Source: Anaerolineae bacterium
GTDB taxonomy: Bacteria > Chloroflexota > Anaerolineae > Promineifilales > Promineifilaceae
Length of the DNA: 64,000 bases
NCBI GenBank assembly: GCA_030425205.1
Contig: JAUIAP010000014.1
Span: 1 to 64,000 of the forward strand
Direction of reading: 5' to 3'
Both the position numbers and the translations under genes were made by a program. The stretch's first letter is position 1, and the number at the start of each line of letters is the position of its first letter. Below are positions 7,938 through 17,135 of this stretch, one piece after another. The notes under the pieces are model-generated. The model saw nothing but the letters and a program-made list of their open reading frames with translations, made no database searches and had not been told where the DNA came from.

Positions 7938-8906
7938 ATGAATGCAATACTAGCACGTAAATATGGTTCTCCAGCCGTCTTGACATTGGAAGAGGTCACC
8001 CAACCTACGCCAGAGGGCAACCAACTCCTAATCAAAGTACACGCAGCAGCAACCAACCCATCCAATTGGCATCGCATGGAGGGCAAAATTCCGATGCTCC
8101 GCCAAGCATACGGTGACCCAGAGCCGAACGATCCTGCTATGGGTGGCGATTGCTCTAGAACGGTCGTAGCTGTTGGGCCAAACGTTACTCGGTTTGCCGT
8201 TGGGGATGCGGTCTTCGGCGCGGCAAAAGGAGCCTTCGCAGAATACGCAATCGCCGCTGAGAAAAATTTAGTCCATAAGCCCGAAGCGGTCTCCTTCATA
8301 GATGCTGCCGCCATCCCGACTGGGGGGCTTACAGCATTACAAGGCCTGCGTGACCACGCCCACATTACATCTGGTCAGCGAATTCTGATCATTGGTGCAT
8401 CTGGTGGTGTGGGAATCTACGCCGTTCAGATCGCAAAATCCTATGATGCTCATGTGACCGCCGTGTGTAGCACGCGCAATATCGACATGGTGCAGCGTCT
8501 TGGAGCCGATAAAGTGATCGATTACACCGAGCAGGATTGGGATGGCGCAGGCCCCTATGACCTTATCCTGGACATGGTTGGTGATCGCCCCTTCGAGGTG
8601 TACGTCCGCAACCTCACACGGGAAGGGTGCATGGTTTCCGTCGGCGCACTCGGCATGGACACGACGGCATTCATGACGAAGATGGGAAGCTACAAGGCGT
8701 CAGAAAAAGAGGCGAAGGTTTTTAGCTACATCGCACAGTTCAACACGGATGATCTGATGACACTGGCGCAGCTCTTGGACTCTGGCGCAGTTCGGTCGGT
8801 GATTGACCGTACCTTTCCACTCGAAGAAACGGCTGCGGCGATGGCGATGCAGGGTAGCAAGCGCATTAGCGGCAAGGTTGTGGTGACGATGGGGATTGAG
8901 CTCTAG
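7938..8906 (+). CDS. NAD(P)-dependent quinone oxidoreductase-like MDR protein
   Basis: The 322-residue enzyme belongs to the zinc-free quinone reductase branch of the medium-chain dehydrogenases. The N-terminal GroES-like part carries HAAATNPSNWHRMEG and GGDCSRTVVAVG, and the Rossmann part has GASGGVG (153-159) followed by AVQIAKSYDAHVTAV. No structural zinc cysteines are seen. Such enzymes reduce quinones or enones with NADPH in the cytosol. AAGGAAA precedes the ATG. The gene and its right-hand neighbours up to 11975 lack TCGGCCGA, unlike most of the window, which may point to later acquisition. Confidence 0.92.
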   Translation: MNAILARKYGSPAVLTLEEVTQPTPEGNQLLIKVHAAATNPSNWHRMEGKIPMLRQAYGDPEPNDPAMGGDCSRTVVAVGPNVTRFAVGDAVFGAAKGAFAEYAIAAEKNLVHKPEAVSFIDAAAIPTGGLTALQGLRDHAHITSGQRILIIGASGGVGIYAVQIAKSYDAHVTAVCSTRNIDMVQRLGADKVIDYTEQDWDGAGPYDLILDMVGDRPFEVYVRNLTREGCMVSVGALGMDTTAFMTKMGSYKASEKEAKVFSYIAQFNTDDLMTLAQLLDSGAVRSVIDRTFPLEETAAAMAMQGSKRISGKVVVTMGIEL

Positions 8907-9045
8907 CCCCTCTTCCCGCTGTGCTATTTAGACACCGCAACCATTCACCACCGTTTACAGATGACAAATGAAGAATATGTTGTTGGGTCGCTTCGGTCGA
9001 ATCCGCCCGCACGCCCAACAACGCCAACCAACAAGGAAACACACC

Positions 9046-10182
9046 ATGAGAAAACTATTTTTAACCCTACTTCTAATCGCACTGATTGGGTGCAGCACTG
9101 AAACAAAAAACGCCCTTGAGCCGTTTCCAACTGAGGTCGTAACTGACCTGCAAACCACAATGGACAATCTGACCGACAGCGAACTCCCGCCCGGCATGGT
9201 CGTCTGGATCGACACGCCGCAGCATCGTTTCGAGGGCGCAAGCGGCTCCGCAAACCTGTCGGCAGAGGTACCGATGCCAGCTGACGGCGCATTCCGCATT
9301 GGCAGCATCACCAAAATGTTCACCGCAGCCGTTGTCGTCCAACTTGTTGAGGATGGCGTGCTGACCCTCGACGACTCGCTGGCGCAATGGCTGCCAGAAG
9401 TTGCCGACCAACTGCCACACGGCGACCAAATCACCGTGTACCAACTCCTAACCCACACATCAGGCCTGTTCAATGTGGTCGAACACGAAGCCTACTTCGC
9501 CGATCTCTTCACGCAAATGGTGGTTGATGAAGCGGCCGGGACTGCGGCGCTTGCCTGTGTCGAACGCGATCCACACGACACGCTCGCCCGCTATGTCTAT
9601 GGCAAGGACGCTCTCTTTGAACCAGGCGACCGCTGGAGCTATAGCAACACCAACTACACGCTGCTCGGCATGATCATTGAAACAGCAACCGACATGCCGC
9701 TCGCGGAAGCGTATCGCACCCACATCTATCAACCGCTGGGCATGGAATCGACGTTTCTCGACTGCTACGAAGAGCCGCTGGTCGATATCGTTCACGGCTA
9801 TTCAGGCATGGGTGACTCGATGAGCGATGTCACCGACCTGCATGAATCGGTTGGCTGGTCGGCAGGCGGTCTCGTTTCGACTGCGCCCGATTTGCTCTTA
9901 TTCGCACGCGGTTTGTTCGGCGGATCGCTGTTTGATGACCCAGAAATGCTGTCCACGATGACAACACCCGCCCCCGGCAGTGCATACGGGTTGGGCATCT
10001 CGCTTGAGCAGGAGTCAATGGGACATGCAGGCTATATTGCCGGTTTTCGGTCGGTGCTCAACTATTCGCCAGCGTCCGATATGGTTGTGATGGTGCTATA
10101 CAATAACGACGCTGCTGATCCTGAACAGGCAGTGGCAGACATCATGGCTCCCGTGCTGTCATCACTGCGCGTCGAGAATTGA
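9046..10182 (+). CDS. Serine hydrolase, class C beta-lactamase/PBP4 family lipoprotein
   Basis: The protein has 378 residues. The N-terminus MRKLFLTLLLIALIGC is a lipoprotein signal with the lipobox Cys at residue 16. The penicillin-binding fold motifs are all present: S-I-T-K at 87-90, Y-S-N near 200 (WSYSNTNYTLLG) and H-A-G near 350 (MGHAGYIAGF). The family includes D,D-peptidases, esterases and beta-lactamases; the exact substrate cannot be told. I place the start at ATG 9046, with AAGGAAA before it and a clean lipoprotein signal after it, rather than at ATG 8968. A paralogue with an operator block follows at 10384. Confidence 0.9.
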   Translation: MRKLFLTLLLIALIGCSTETKNALEPFPTEVVTDLQTTMDNLTDSELPPGMVVWIDTPQHRFEGASGSANLSAEVPMPADGAFRIGSITKMFTAAVVVQLVEDGVLTLDDSLAQWLPEVADQLPHGDQITVYQLLTHTSGLFNVVEHEAYFADLFTQMVVDEAAGTAALACVERDPHDTLARYVYGKDALFEPGDRWSYSNTNYTLLGMIIETATDMPLAEAYRTHIYQPLGMESTFLDCYEEPLVDIVHGYSGMGDSMSDVTDLHESVGWSAGGLVSTAPDLLLFARGLFGGSLFDDPEMLSTMTTPAPGSAYGLGISLEQESMGHAGYIAGFRSVLNYSPASDMVVMVLYNNDAADPEQAVADIMAPVLSSLRVEN

Positions 10183-10239
10183 GCGACCTGCAATTATGCG
10201 ACCCGCATCAACTCCCATTTCTCAACTTCCATCACCGTA

Positions 10240-10285
10240 ATCACATGATGTGGTGATGACGACTCACCACATCAACCTGTATATT
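10240..10285 (+). promoter_or_regulatory. Shared operator-promoter block, copy 3
   Basis: The dyad ATCACATGATGTGGTGAT (10240-10257) is followed by GACGACTCAC and the -10 TATATT (10280-10285), 22 nt after the dyad as in the other two copies. It precedes the second serine hydrolase gene. Confidence 0.72.
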
Positions 10286-10383
10286 CATATCGAGTTGTAA
10301 TCAATCTCCGTGAGCAACCAACTAGCTCATGGACTATGGAAAAACCGAAAGAAACTTGACCAGCAACAAGGAAGGTATCCAAC

Positions 10384-11454
10384 ATGTCAAATAAACAGCG
10401 AACCGTTCGACTACTCAGAATCATCATGCCCATCGTGGGGATAATTTGTATCGTGGCATTCTCACCCTGGGACGGAATATGGGCTTGGATCACACCATTA
10501 CCTGATACGGTTCAGGAGCAAGTTGATGACGCAATTGGTCATGGGTTGGATGGCATAATTGTGTATGTCGATGAAGCAGGTGAACCACCGGCATTCTACA
10601 CAGCAGGCTGGAATAACCGAGAAAATAAAATACCGGCCGACCCACAAGCGTTATTCAAAATTGCCAGTATCGACAAGTTATATGTCGCCGTTGCCACCAC
10701 CAAACTCGTCAATGCACAACGCTTGTCGCTGGATGATACGCTGGCCGACCACTTTCCAGAGCTTGTGGGGCGAATTGAAAACGCAGACACCATCACGGTG
10801 CGATTGATGTTGCAGCATCGCAGTGGGATTCCCAATTTCACCGACGCTCCCGGCTATTGGGAAAACCCACCAAATAGCAGTGAGGCAGCCCTTGAACTCG
10901 CACTTGATTTGCCAGCCAACTTTGCACCGGATGCAGATTATGGTTATTCAAATACAAACTACTTTTTGTTGGGCGAGCTGATTGCAAAAGTGGTGGGGTA
11001 TAGCCACTGGCAATATATCGAGGAGGAGATTCTGATACCGCTCGATCTGAACAATACGTTCACTCCGATTGATGATGTGGATATAGACGATGTCATGAGC
11101 GGCTATTGGGTAGGCTATGAGCCTGATTTGAAGAATGATCCTCACGGCGCAATGGTTGCGACAGCAGAGGATGTGGGCATCTTCTTGCGGGCGTTGAATG
11201 ATGGCTCCTTGTTGAGCGACAACGAACAGGCGATTTACGCCTCTGTTTATGAGTATGAACATACTGGATTGATACCGGGATACTACAGTATCGCTCGCTA
11301 CCACAGCGACATAGATACGGTTGTGGTTCAGTTTGTGAATACGGCAGGTGGCACACCACTCATTCCGCTATTTGATACAGGCGGTGGAACCAAGGTGATG
11401 GTTGCAGATGTTGTTTACAACCGTATCGTGCGGATTCTGCACGGCTTGGAATAG
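10384..11454 (+). CDS. Serine hydrolase, beta-lactamase family, membrane-anchored
   Basis: This 356-residue protein has an N-terminal hydrophobic anchor (about residues 11-27, IIMPIVGIICIVAF) and a penicillin-binding-like catalytic domain: S-I-D-K at 95-98, a Y-S-N (YGYSNTNYFLLG) and H-T-G near 300 (EHTGLIPGY). Family members hydrolyse peptides or esters outside the membrane. It is related to the lipoprotein encoded at 9046 but is distinctly different in sequence. GGAAGG before the ATG is a good ribosome-binding site. Copy 3 of the shared operator block lies 100 nt upstream, so it is probably co-regulated with the genes at 5596 and 6282. Confidence 0.9.
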   Translation: MSNKQRTVRLLRIIMPIVGIICIVAFSPWDGIWAWITPLPDTVQEQVDDAIGHGLDGIIVYVDEAGEPPAFYTAGWNNRENKIPADPQALFKIASIDKLYVAVATTKLVNAQRLSLDDTLADHFPELVGRIENADTITVRLMLQHRSGIPNFTDAPGYWENPPNSSEAALELALDLPANFAPDADYGYSNTNYFLLGELIAKVVGYSHWQYIEEEILIPLDLNNTFTPIDDVDIDDVMSGYWVGYEPDLKNDPHGAMVATAEDVGIFLRALNDGSLLSDNEQAIYASVYEYEHTGLIPGYYSIARYHSDIDTVVVQFVNTAGGTPLIPLFDTGGGTKVMVADVVYNRIVRILHGLE

Positions 11455-11539
11455 GGCGCGTGGCGGACGGAAGACAACGGACAGTATCTGATGGTAATTA
11501 CAATTTTGACAATGTGCTGATTACAGCAAGGAGACTTAC

Positions 11540-12040
11540 ATGAAAAAGCAAACAGAAGCGAACAACAACTGGATAAGCGGCGTCGCGCTGCTTTTGATCG
11601 GCGGATGGTTTCTGCTAATGAATTTGGGGGGTGCCCCATCGTGGCAGGAACAGCTGTGGCCGACCTATCCACTACTTGGCGGGATGGCACTCATCGCGCA
11701 CTATTTTGGAAACGGACGTAGAGAAGCAGGTGTGTTGATTCCGGGAACAGCGGGGTTGCTGCTTGGCGCGTTCTTTTTCTTCTTCACGCTTGGCTTGGTT
11801 GAATGGGGCGCACTGGGGTGGCTGTGGCCGATTTTCCCGCTGATCGGTGGTTTCGCCTTTCTCGTCGCATGGTATGCCGGCAGACAGCACGCCCTGCTTA
11901 TTCCCGCCATCGGCGCAATGGCGGTCGGCCTCATTGGGCTGTTGTTTGCGCCTTCGTGGGGCAGCGTGGCATGGATCGGCCGAATCTGGCCGGTTATGCT
12001 GATTGCCGTCGGCCTCATCCTGTTGTTTTCGAAAAAATAA
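11540..12040 (+). CDS. LiaF/DUF5668-like integral membrane protein
   Basis: The 166-residue protein consists almost wholly of membrane segments arranged as a repeat of two units: a G-x-x-L-L-x-I-G-x-x-x-L hairpin, then LWPTYPLLGG, LWPIFPLIGG and IWPVMLIAVGLILL. This is the pattern of LiaF/LiaI-type transmembrane domains (DUF5668), which occur in envelope-stress membrane proteins. There is no C-terminal soluble LiaF domain. AAGGAG precedes the ATG. A TCGGCCGA copy at 11976 lies in the last segment. Confidence 0.75.
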   Translation: MKKQTEANNNWISGVALLLIGGWFLLMNLGGAPSWQEQLWPTYPLLGGMALIAHYFGNGRREAGVLIPGTAGLLLGAFFFFFTLGLVEWGALGWLWPIFPLIGGFAFLVAWYAGRQHALLIPAIGAMAVGLIGLLFAPSWGSVAWIGRIWPVMLIAVGLILLFSKK

Positions 12041-12155
12041 AGAGGATTCGCCAACAGTATCAAAGTCCGGATGAACCTTTCATTTTGCCAAAAACAAGAC
12101 ATCACGTATGTCAAAGTTTCCAAAAGCGGTGAATTGGTGATGGTCAGCGACTATT

Positions 12156-12809
12156 ATGGGTAAATTTCTAACCGTCTTTATCGGCATGTTGCTCTATCTT
12201 GGACTGTGGGGTATTCCCATTATAAGTGGTGCGCTGGCATTGCGCGCAGGGATAGAATGGCTCGGCGCGACGCTACTCATTGGCGGCATCGTGGGCTGTC
12301 TACTCTTTATGTTGCCATTTATGCACGGCATGACGGGGCGAGTCTTTCGTTATGCGGGAGAGGGTGCGCCCATCGATGAGGCGACGTTACGCGATAAACT
12401 GCAAGCGATCAACGATGTTGACGCGCCTGTGATGGTCGTTGAGCGCGGCGATAAGCTGATCGTGACGTGGAACTACGTCGATGCTGCGTGGTGGAATGTG
12501 CTGTCGCGCAGTGGCATGGACAAAGTGTACGAGCTACACATCAAACTGGACGACAAACGCAAAACGGCGACGTTGATCGATGTTCACAAGTCGGTTAATT
12601 GGCGCGTCGGACCTGACAGTGTGCGACTGTGGGGCGGCTACTCACGCGGCGTTGATTTGAGCTACGAGCGCGTCATCGGCTACGGTTGGAACGACGCATT
12701 CCAGTTTGAGCGCGTCGTCGATTACACCTTCAAAACGAGCGACATTAAGAACCCCGTCATCAACCTGCTGATCGAGAACGGTTGGTGGGTCAAATTCGGA
12801 ATGTGGTGA
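12156..12809 (+). CDS. Hypothetical membrane protein with soluble C-terminal domain
   Basis: The 217-residue protein has two N-terminal membrane spans (about 5-30 and 36-58), then a soluble part of about 150 residues rich in W and Y (NYVDAAWW, NWRVGPDSVRLWGGYSRG). No family is recognised; the soluble part looks like a compact beta-rich domain. The ribosome-binding site is weak. It is convergent with the antiporter gene, 106 nt away; that gap holds nothing obvious. Confidence 0.7.
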   Translation: MGKFLTVFIGMLLYLGLWGIPIISGALALRAGIEWLGATLLIGGIVGCLLFMLPFMHGMTGRVFRYAGEGAPIDEATLRDKLQAINDVDAPVMVVERGDKLIVTWNYVDAAWWNVLSRSGMDKVYELHIKLDDKRKTATLIDVHKSVNWRVGPDSVRLWGGYSRGVDLSYERVIGYGWNDAFQFERVVDYTFKTSDIKNPVINLLIENGWWVKFGMW

Positions 12810-12914
12810 GATATAGCAACCTCCTTTTTATATACGCTGAGGCATATACAGATGAGGGCTGGCTCGTTGACGCATCCCCTATTCCAATGTTGCTACACGA
12901 TTGGGGAATTGTGG

Positions 12915-14129
12915 CTACGTTTGCGGTGTCGTTGTTGGTCGTGTTCTGTCGAGATAGCCCATGACGGGGGAGACGCTGACACCATGTAGGACGACGGAAA
13001 TGACGATGGATGCGCTGACGGCTGCCCACAGGAGACCCGGCTGCATAAAGTCGGCGTGGGAGAGGGCAAAGGCGAGATAAAAAAGTGAGCCAATGCCACG
13101 CACGCCGAAAAAGGCGAGGGCGATGCGATCTGTTTGAGGGAGATCACTGCCGATAAAGGAGAGGTAGCCAGCAATCGGCCGAATAATCAACACAAACACC
13201 GCCGCCACAATCCAAACTTGAGCCGTCATGTACTGCATGACACCCCCCGTCAAAATCCCCCCAAACCCGATCAAAACGGCCGCCAATAGCAGTCGTTCCA
13301 TCTGGCTCACAAAGCGATAGACAGGCAGATTATATTCGCTGTTGAAGTCGCGCCGTCGGCCGACGAGCGATGAGACAAAAACGGCGAGGAAACCATACCC
13401 ACTGACGAATTCTGTGAGGCTGTAAACCAGCAAAATCGCGGCGATGATAAAGGGGCCTTCATTCCCCTCGCGCTTCTGATCTTCACGATCCTGTGTGACA
13501 CTTGAGTAATTGAAAAAATACCATGATAGGATTCTTCCCGACACATACCCCATAACCAAACCCATCCCAATGCGATAGAGGAAGTCAAACGCAAACCATT
13601 CGAGCGTCCAGCCGCCCAGCGCGGTTTTGCCGACGGCCGCAATTGCTAGAAAGACAAAGGGAAACGCGAGACCATCATTTAATCCTGCTTCGAGCGTCAG
13701 CCCAAAACGCACGTCATCCTCTTCGCCTTCCTGTGGTGGGCCGACTTGGACATCCTCTGCCAAAACAGGGTCAGTTGGGGCCAGCACTGCGCCAAGCAAG
13801 ATAGCTGAAGCGGGCGCAAGTGCTAAGATCCAGTAGCCCATTAAACTCAACGCAATAATCGAGAGGGGCATCGCCACCATGAGTAGCCGCCAACCGCTCA
13901 TCCAGCTTTTCCAGCCAAACTCACGGTCAATTTTGAGTCCTGCACCAGACAGAGAAATGATGACGATTAGTTCGCTGATATATTCAACAATGAGCAAATC
14001 GCGCTCATTTGTGATAGGGGCAGGGGATGGAATGCCGAGTGGAAGCAGAAAGAGTAGCACACCTGACGCAACATAAAGTGTTGGGAGTGAAAGAGGGCGA
14101 CGATGCAAGAGACGCGGCAGAATGGTCAT
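12915..14129 (-). CDS. CPA1-type cation:proton antiporter
   Basis: At least 404 residues with 11-12 membrane spans. The core motif GAVLAPTDPVLAEDVQVGPP and LTLEAGLNDGLAFPFV (the N-D ion site) identify a Na+(K+)/H+ exchanger of the NhaP/CPA1 group. Such carriers exchange cytoplasmic Na+ or K+ for protons. The frame stays open upstream of ATG 14129 and encodes HLFFYLVTGVALLG, the usual first membrane span, so the real start is probably a non-ATG codon (GTC/ATC/CTG context) within 14140-14205. It ends convergent with the plus-strand gene at 12809. Confidence 0.9.
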   Translation of the reverse strand: MTILPRLLHRRPLSLPTLYVASGVLLFLLPLGIPSPAPITNERDLLIVEYISELIVIISLSGAGLKIDREFGWKSWMSGWRLLMVAMPLSIIALSLMGYWILALAPASAILLGAVLAPTDPVLAEDVQVGPPQEGEEDDVRFGLTLEAGLNDGLAFPFVFLAIAAVGKTALGGWTLEWFAFDFLYRIGMGLVMGYVSGRILSWYFFNYSSVTQDREDQKREGNEGPFIIAAILLVYSLTEFVSGYGFLAVFVSSLVGRRRDFNSEYNLPVYRFVSQMERLLLAAVLIGFGGILTGGVMQYMTAQVWIVAAVFVLIIRPIAGYLSFIGSDLPQTDRIALAFFGVRGIGSLFYLAFALSHADFMQPGLLWAAVSASIVISVVLHGVSVSPVMGYLDRTRPTTTPQT

Positions 14130-14269
14130 GCCGAGCAGGGCAACGCCCGTGACAAGATAGAAGAAAAGATGTGTGTCGATGACTTTATCCTTGTAAGCGT
14201 AATTCAGCTTTCAACATTTGGTAGGGTGAGGTTGGTTGTTCATGCCCAAATTTAATTCAGAGCGGTAGT

Positions 14270-16777
14270 TTAGATTCGGCCGATCTTCACCACATAAATC
14301 CACGGGCATAAAAGTAGACACATTCTCCACGTAATAGCCGGCGCACTTAACCCTTGTCGGGTTCGTAGTAACCAAAGTACACCGATGATACAGATGAGCG
14401 CAAGTGTGGGAAGAATCATGCGGAGGAGGGAAGGGGTGTTTTCGGCCGAAATGCCCTTGACCGTCACCGCCGTCGGCACACCCCCATCGAACTCAACCGC
14501 ACCCAAATCACAATGTGCGCCAGCCGGTCGGCGATAGCCGCGTTGGTCAAGCAACCCAACAATAGGCGAGAGACAAACGAAGTCGTTGCCAGCATCAACG
14601 GCGGGACTGGTGCTGAGCGGTAGGTGCGTTGCGGTGCCACCACCATTATTTTGCAGCAACTGTAATAGCGGATTGCCATTGACGATGGATGCACCACATG
14701 TCGCGTCTGTTGCCAAATTGGGGGAACCCAACGTCGTGATCGTGCCGCTGCACTCATCACCCCCGTTGAGTGCCACTATGCTGTTGCGTAAGGTCAACGT
14801 GCCACCTGCACGAACGACACCAATATTGCCGGTTCCGAAAGCGACAGTTGCGTTGGTCAACCTCAATCCACCGCTGGCGACATAGACGCCACTCGCACTG
14901 TTGTTGGCATTGTTGCCGCTGATTGTGCTGTTCGCAATGTCGCTATCCACGCCACCGCTGTAGTAGACACCACCGCCAAAGAATCCAGCAGAATTGTTGC
15001 TGATTGTGCTTTGTGTGATGGTCAAAGAGTTTGTCATCGTCCCGAATGAGGCGATTCCGCCGCCAGAAAGCACGGCACTATTGTCGTCGAGCGTTACGTT
15101 TGTAATTGTTGCGAAGCCGTTCTGCGTCGGCCCGTCGGTGATGTTTGAGATACCGCCCCCTGTCGTTGCGCTGTTTTGGCTGATTGTTGCGCCATCGACA
15201 AACAAGGTGTGCTGGCTGAAAATACCGCCGCCGCCACCAGCAGAGTTGCCACGAATGGTCACTCCATCCTCGACAATCAGTATCGAAGTGTTGGCAATAC
15301 CACCGCCACTACCGCCACCTGCGGCAACGTTGTCTGTGATGGTCGTGCTACGAATGCTCAACTCACCCTCATCAAGACCCAAGAATGGCGATTGTCGTCC
15401 ATTGTAAATGCCAGCTCCAAAGCCATCTTCAGCACGATTGGCGTGAATGGTCGTATCTTCGATGCTCATTGGGCATCTGGATTCTGGCGTTGCATAGATG
15501 CCGCCGCCTGTGAAATTTGCCACATTGCCTTGAATAACTGCGCCACTGAGCGTGCCGCCTGAACAAGTGACGCCATGGTACCAACTGATGCCACCGCCAA
15601 AATCGGCCGAATTGCTGATAATTTGCGTATTTGTTAAGACCAAATCAGAAGCCCGGTTAACGGCCAGACCGCCCCCTGAACTGTTTTCTTGCTTGCTCGG
15701 GTCAGAAGCCACATTTTCCTGCACAAGACTGTTGGTCAATTGCAATCCCCCCACAGTGGAGATGCCAGCACCGCTAACTGCTGTGTTTTCTGTGATGGTG
15801 ATGTTGTTGCCAATGATTCCCCCAGCCCCGACCGTCGCACCGCCCCCGATATGAGAAATCGCACCACCACTGCCACCCACATCATTTTGATGCAGGGTCA
15901 CATCTTCAACCACGAGCGTCGTGGCTTGATTGGTGATGGCACCACCAAAACTGCTACCGTCACCAATCGTGGTGGCACTATTCTGATAAAGGTTGCCCGT
16001 CGTCCAATTGACAGTTGAATACAAAAAATAGATTGCACCACCTGCACCACCCGAGTCGGTGCCTTGCGCTAAATTGTTGTAGGCGGTAACGTCGTCAAAT
16101 GTCACATCAGCTCGATTTGACACACGACCCTGCGTATGAATCGCGCCACCGTTCGCTTCTTCACCGATAGCTTGATTATCGTGCAAGGTCACATTGGTCA
16201 GCGTGAGGTTTCTCGCACTTATCGCTCCGCCTCGTGCCAACCCAGTGGGTGAAGTGGCGAGACATTGACGCAACGTGACATTCTCAACGATGATCGGCGC
16301 ACTATTATTGGCGATATCATTGAGGCCAATACATCCACCTAGTGCAAATGCGACATCTGAAATCTTCCCCGCTTCGATTATCATGTCGGTCACGGTGAAG
16401 GAAAAGCCCGTCGTGACATAAAATATGCGGCTCGAATTGTTGCCACTAATCGTAAGGCGTGTTTCGCCGAGACCGTTAATGACGAGTTGATCGTCGATGG
16501 TCAGTTCGCCGTTGAGCAGCGTGATGGTTGCGCCGTTCAAGCTAGCAGAGAATGTGATCGTGTCTGTACCATTGCCAGCCGCGCAGTCAGTTGAACCGCT
16601 TTGGTCATCATGATTGGCATTGGCAATCGCCTCGCGTAATGTACACTTGCCGTCGTTTGCGGTTGTGTCCGCGCTGCTATCGACGACAATCGCGGCGCGT
16701 TGTTGGGCAAATACGGGCTTTGCAAATAAAAAGCTGGTTACGATAAAACAGAAAAACAGTATCAATTTGACGTTCAT
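14270..16777 (-). CDS. Beta-helix surface protein with CSLREA and choice-of-anchor parts
   Basis: 835 residues. A signal peptide (MNVKLILFFCFIVTSFLFA, cut near residue 25) is followed by a CSLREA-type segment (DGKCTLREAIANAN), then by about 500 residues of right-handed beta-helix repeats of the form T-x-(I/V)-x-x-N-x-A-x-x-G-G-G-I. A choice-of-anchor Q-like close follows (SPAVDAGNDFVC, QRGYRRPAGAHCDLGAVEF). The end has a hydrophobic span (LILPTLALICIIGVLWLL region). Such proteins are displayed on the cell surface and bind or degrade polysaccharide or act as adhesins; no catalytic residues could be assigned. AGGAG precedes the ATG. It overlaps the upstream small gene by 4 nt (ATGA), so the two are translationally coupled. 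Confidence 0.88.
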   Translation of the reverse strand: MNVKLILFFCFIVTSFLFAKPVFAQQRAAIVVDSSADTTANDGKCTLREAIANANHDDQSGSTDCAAGNGTDTITFSASLNGATITLLNGELTIDDQLVINGLGETRLTISGNNSSRIFYVTTGFSFTVTDMIIEAGKISDVAFALGGCIGLNDIANNSAPIIVENVTLRQCLATSPTGLARGGAISARNLTLTNVTLHDNQAIGEEANGGAIHTQGRVSNRADVTFDDVTAYNNLAQGTDSGGAGGAIYFLYSTVNWTTGNLYQNSATTIGDGSSFGGAITNQATTLVVEDVTLHQNDVGGSGGAISHIGGGATVGAGGIIGNNITITENTAVSGAGISTVGGLQLTNSLVQENVASDPSKQENSSGGGLAVNRASDLVLTNTQIISNSADFGGGISWYHGVTCSGGTLSGAVIQGNVANFTGGGIYATPESRCPMSIEDTTIHANRAEDGFGAGIYNGRQSPFLGLDEGELSIRSTTITDNVAAGGGSGGGIANTSILIVEDGVTIRGNSAGGGGGIFSQHTLFVDGATISQNSATTGGGISNITDGPTQNGFATITNVTLDDNSAVLSGGGIASFGTMTNSLTITQSTISNNSAGFFGGGVYYSGGVDSDIANSTISGNNANNSASGVYVASGGLRLTNATVAFGTGNIGVVRAGGTLTLRNSIVALNGGDECSGTITTLGSPNLATDATCGASIVNGNPLLQLLQNNGGGTATHLPLSTSPAVDAGNDFVCLSPIVGLLDQRGYRRPAGAHCDLGAVEFDGGVPTAVTVKGISAENTPSLLRMILPTLALICIIGVLWLLRTRQGLSAPAITWRMCLLLCPWIYVVKIGRI

Positions 16778-17025
16778 AGGTCGCTCCTATTTAGATCGTC
16801 ACACGCCAATTGCCCATGCAGTTGGCGAATGTGACACAGCAATGCCTCAATATCCGTGAACGCTCGCCGCTCACCCGACCGCGTTTCTTGCAACATCGTT
16901 CGCCACTCAGCGTCTGCGTTTTCCCGCCAGACGCGCAGCAGATAAATGTGATAGTTCGGGTCAGCGTGGCGTTCATCTAACATGGGTTGAGGGTAGGGGA
17001 GAGGGCGATCCCAAAGCGATCCCAA
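16774..17025 (-). CDS. Small conserved protein coupled to the beta-helix gene
   Basis: Up to 83 residues. The conserved core is YHIYLLRVWRENADAEWR, then a short polar stretch, LQETRSGERRAFTDIEALL. The TTG at 17025 has an AGGAA before it; ATG 16983 is an alternative start and lies right before the conserved core. A homologue of the same type occurs at 34298-34474, also overlapping a beta-helix gene. I know this as a small Chloroflexi protein of unknown function. The stop codon overlaps the next ATG, so the pair are made together. It may be a regulator, chaperone or secretion helper; that is inference from position only. Confidence 0.72.
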   Translation of the reverse strand: MGSLWDRPLPYPQPMLDERHADPNYHIYLLRVWRENADAEWRTMLQETRSGERRAFTDIEALLCHIRQLHGQLACDDLNRSDL

Positions 17026-17122
17026 TTGATTCCTGTCGCGTCGGCGCTTTAGATGTTCAAAATCCCAACGCTATCAGGCTGCGCCATCTAAAACGTCAGG
17101 CTAAAGCACCGACGCGACCTGA

Positions 17123-17128
17123 TATAAT
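17123..17128 (+). promoter_or_regulatory. -10 hexamer TATAAT, leaderless start
   Basis: A perfect TATAAT ends 7 nt before ATG 17136, so RNA should begin at or next to the start codon. The earlier in-frame ATG at 17127 lies inside this -10 and cannot be the start if the promoter is real. Confidence 0.6.
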
Positions 17129-17135
17129 GATCGGC

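Noticed and set aside
8930..8985. Fourth copy of the shared operator block before the first serine hydrolase
   Set aside because: CACCAC and GATGACA are present but the dyad is incomplete and no -10 lies at the fixed 22-nt distance.
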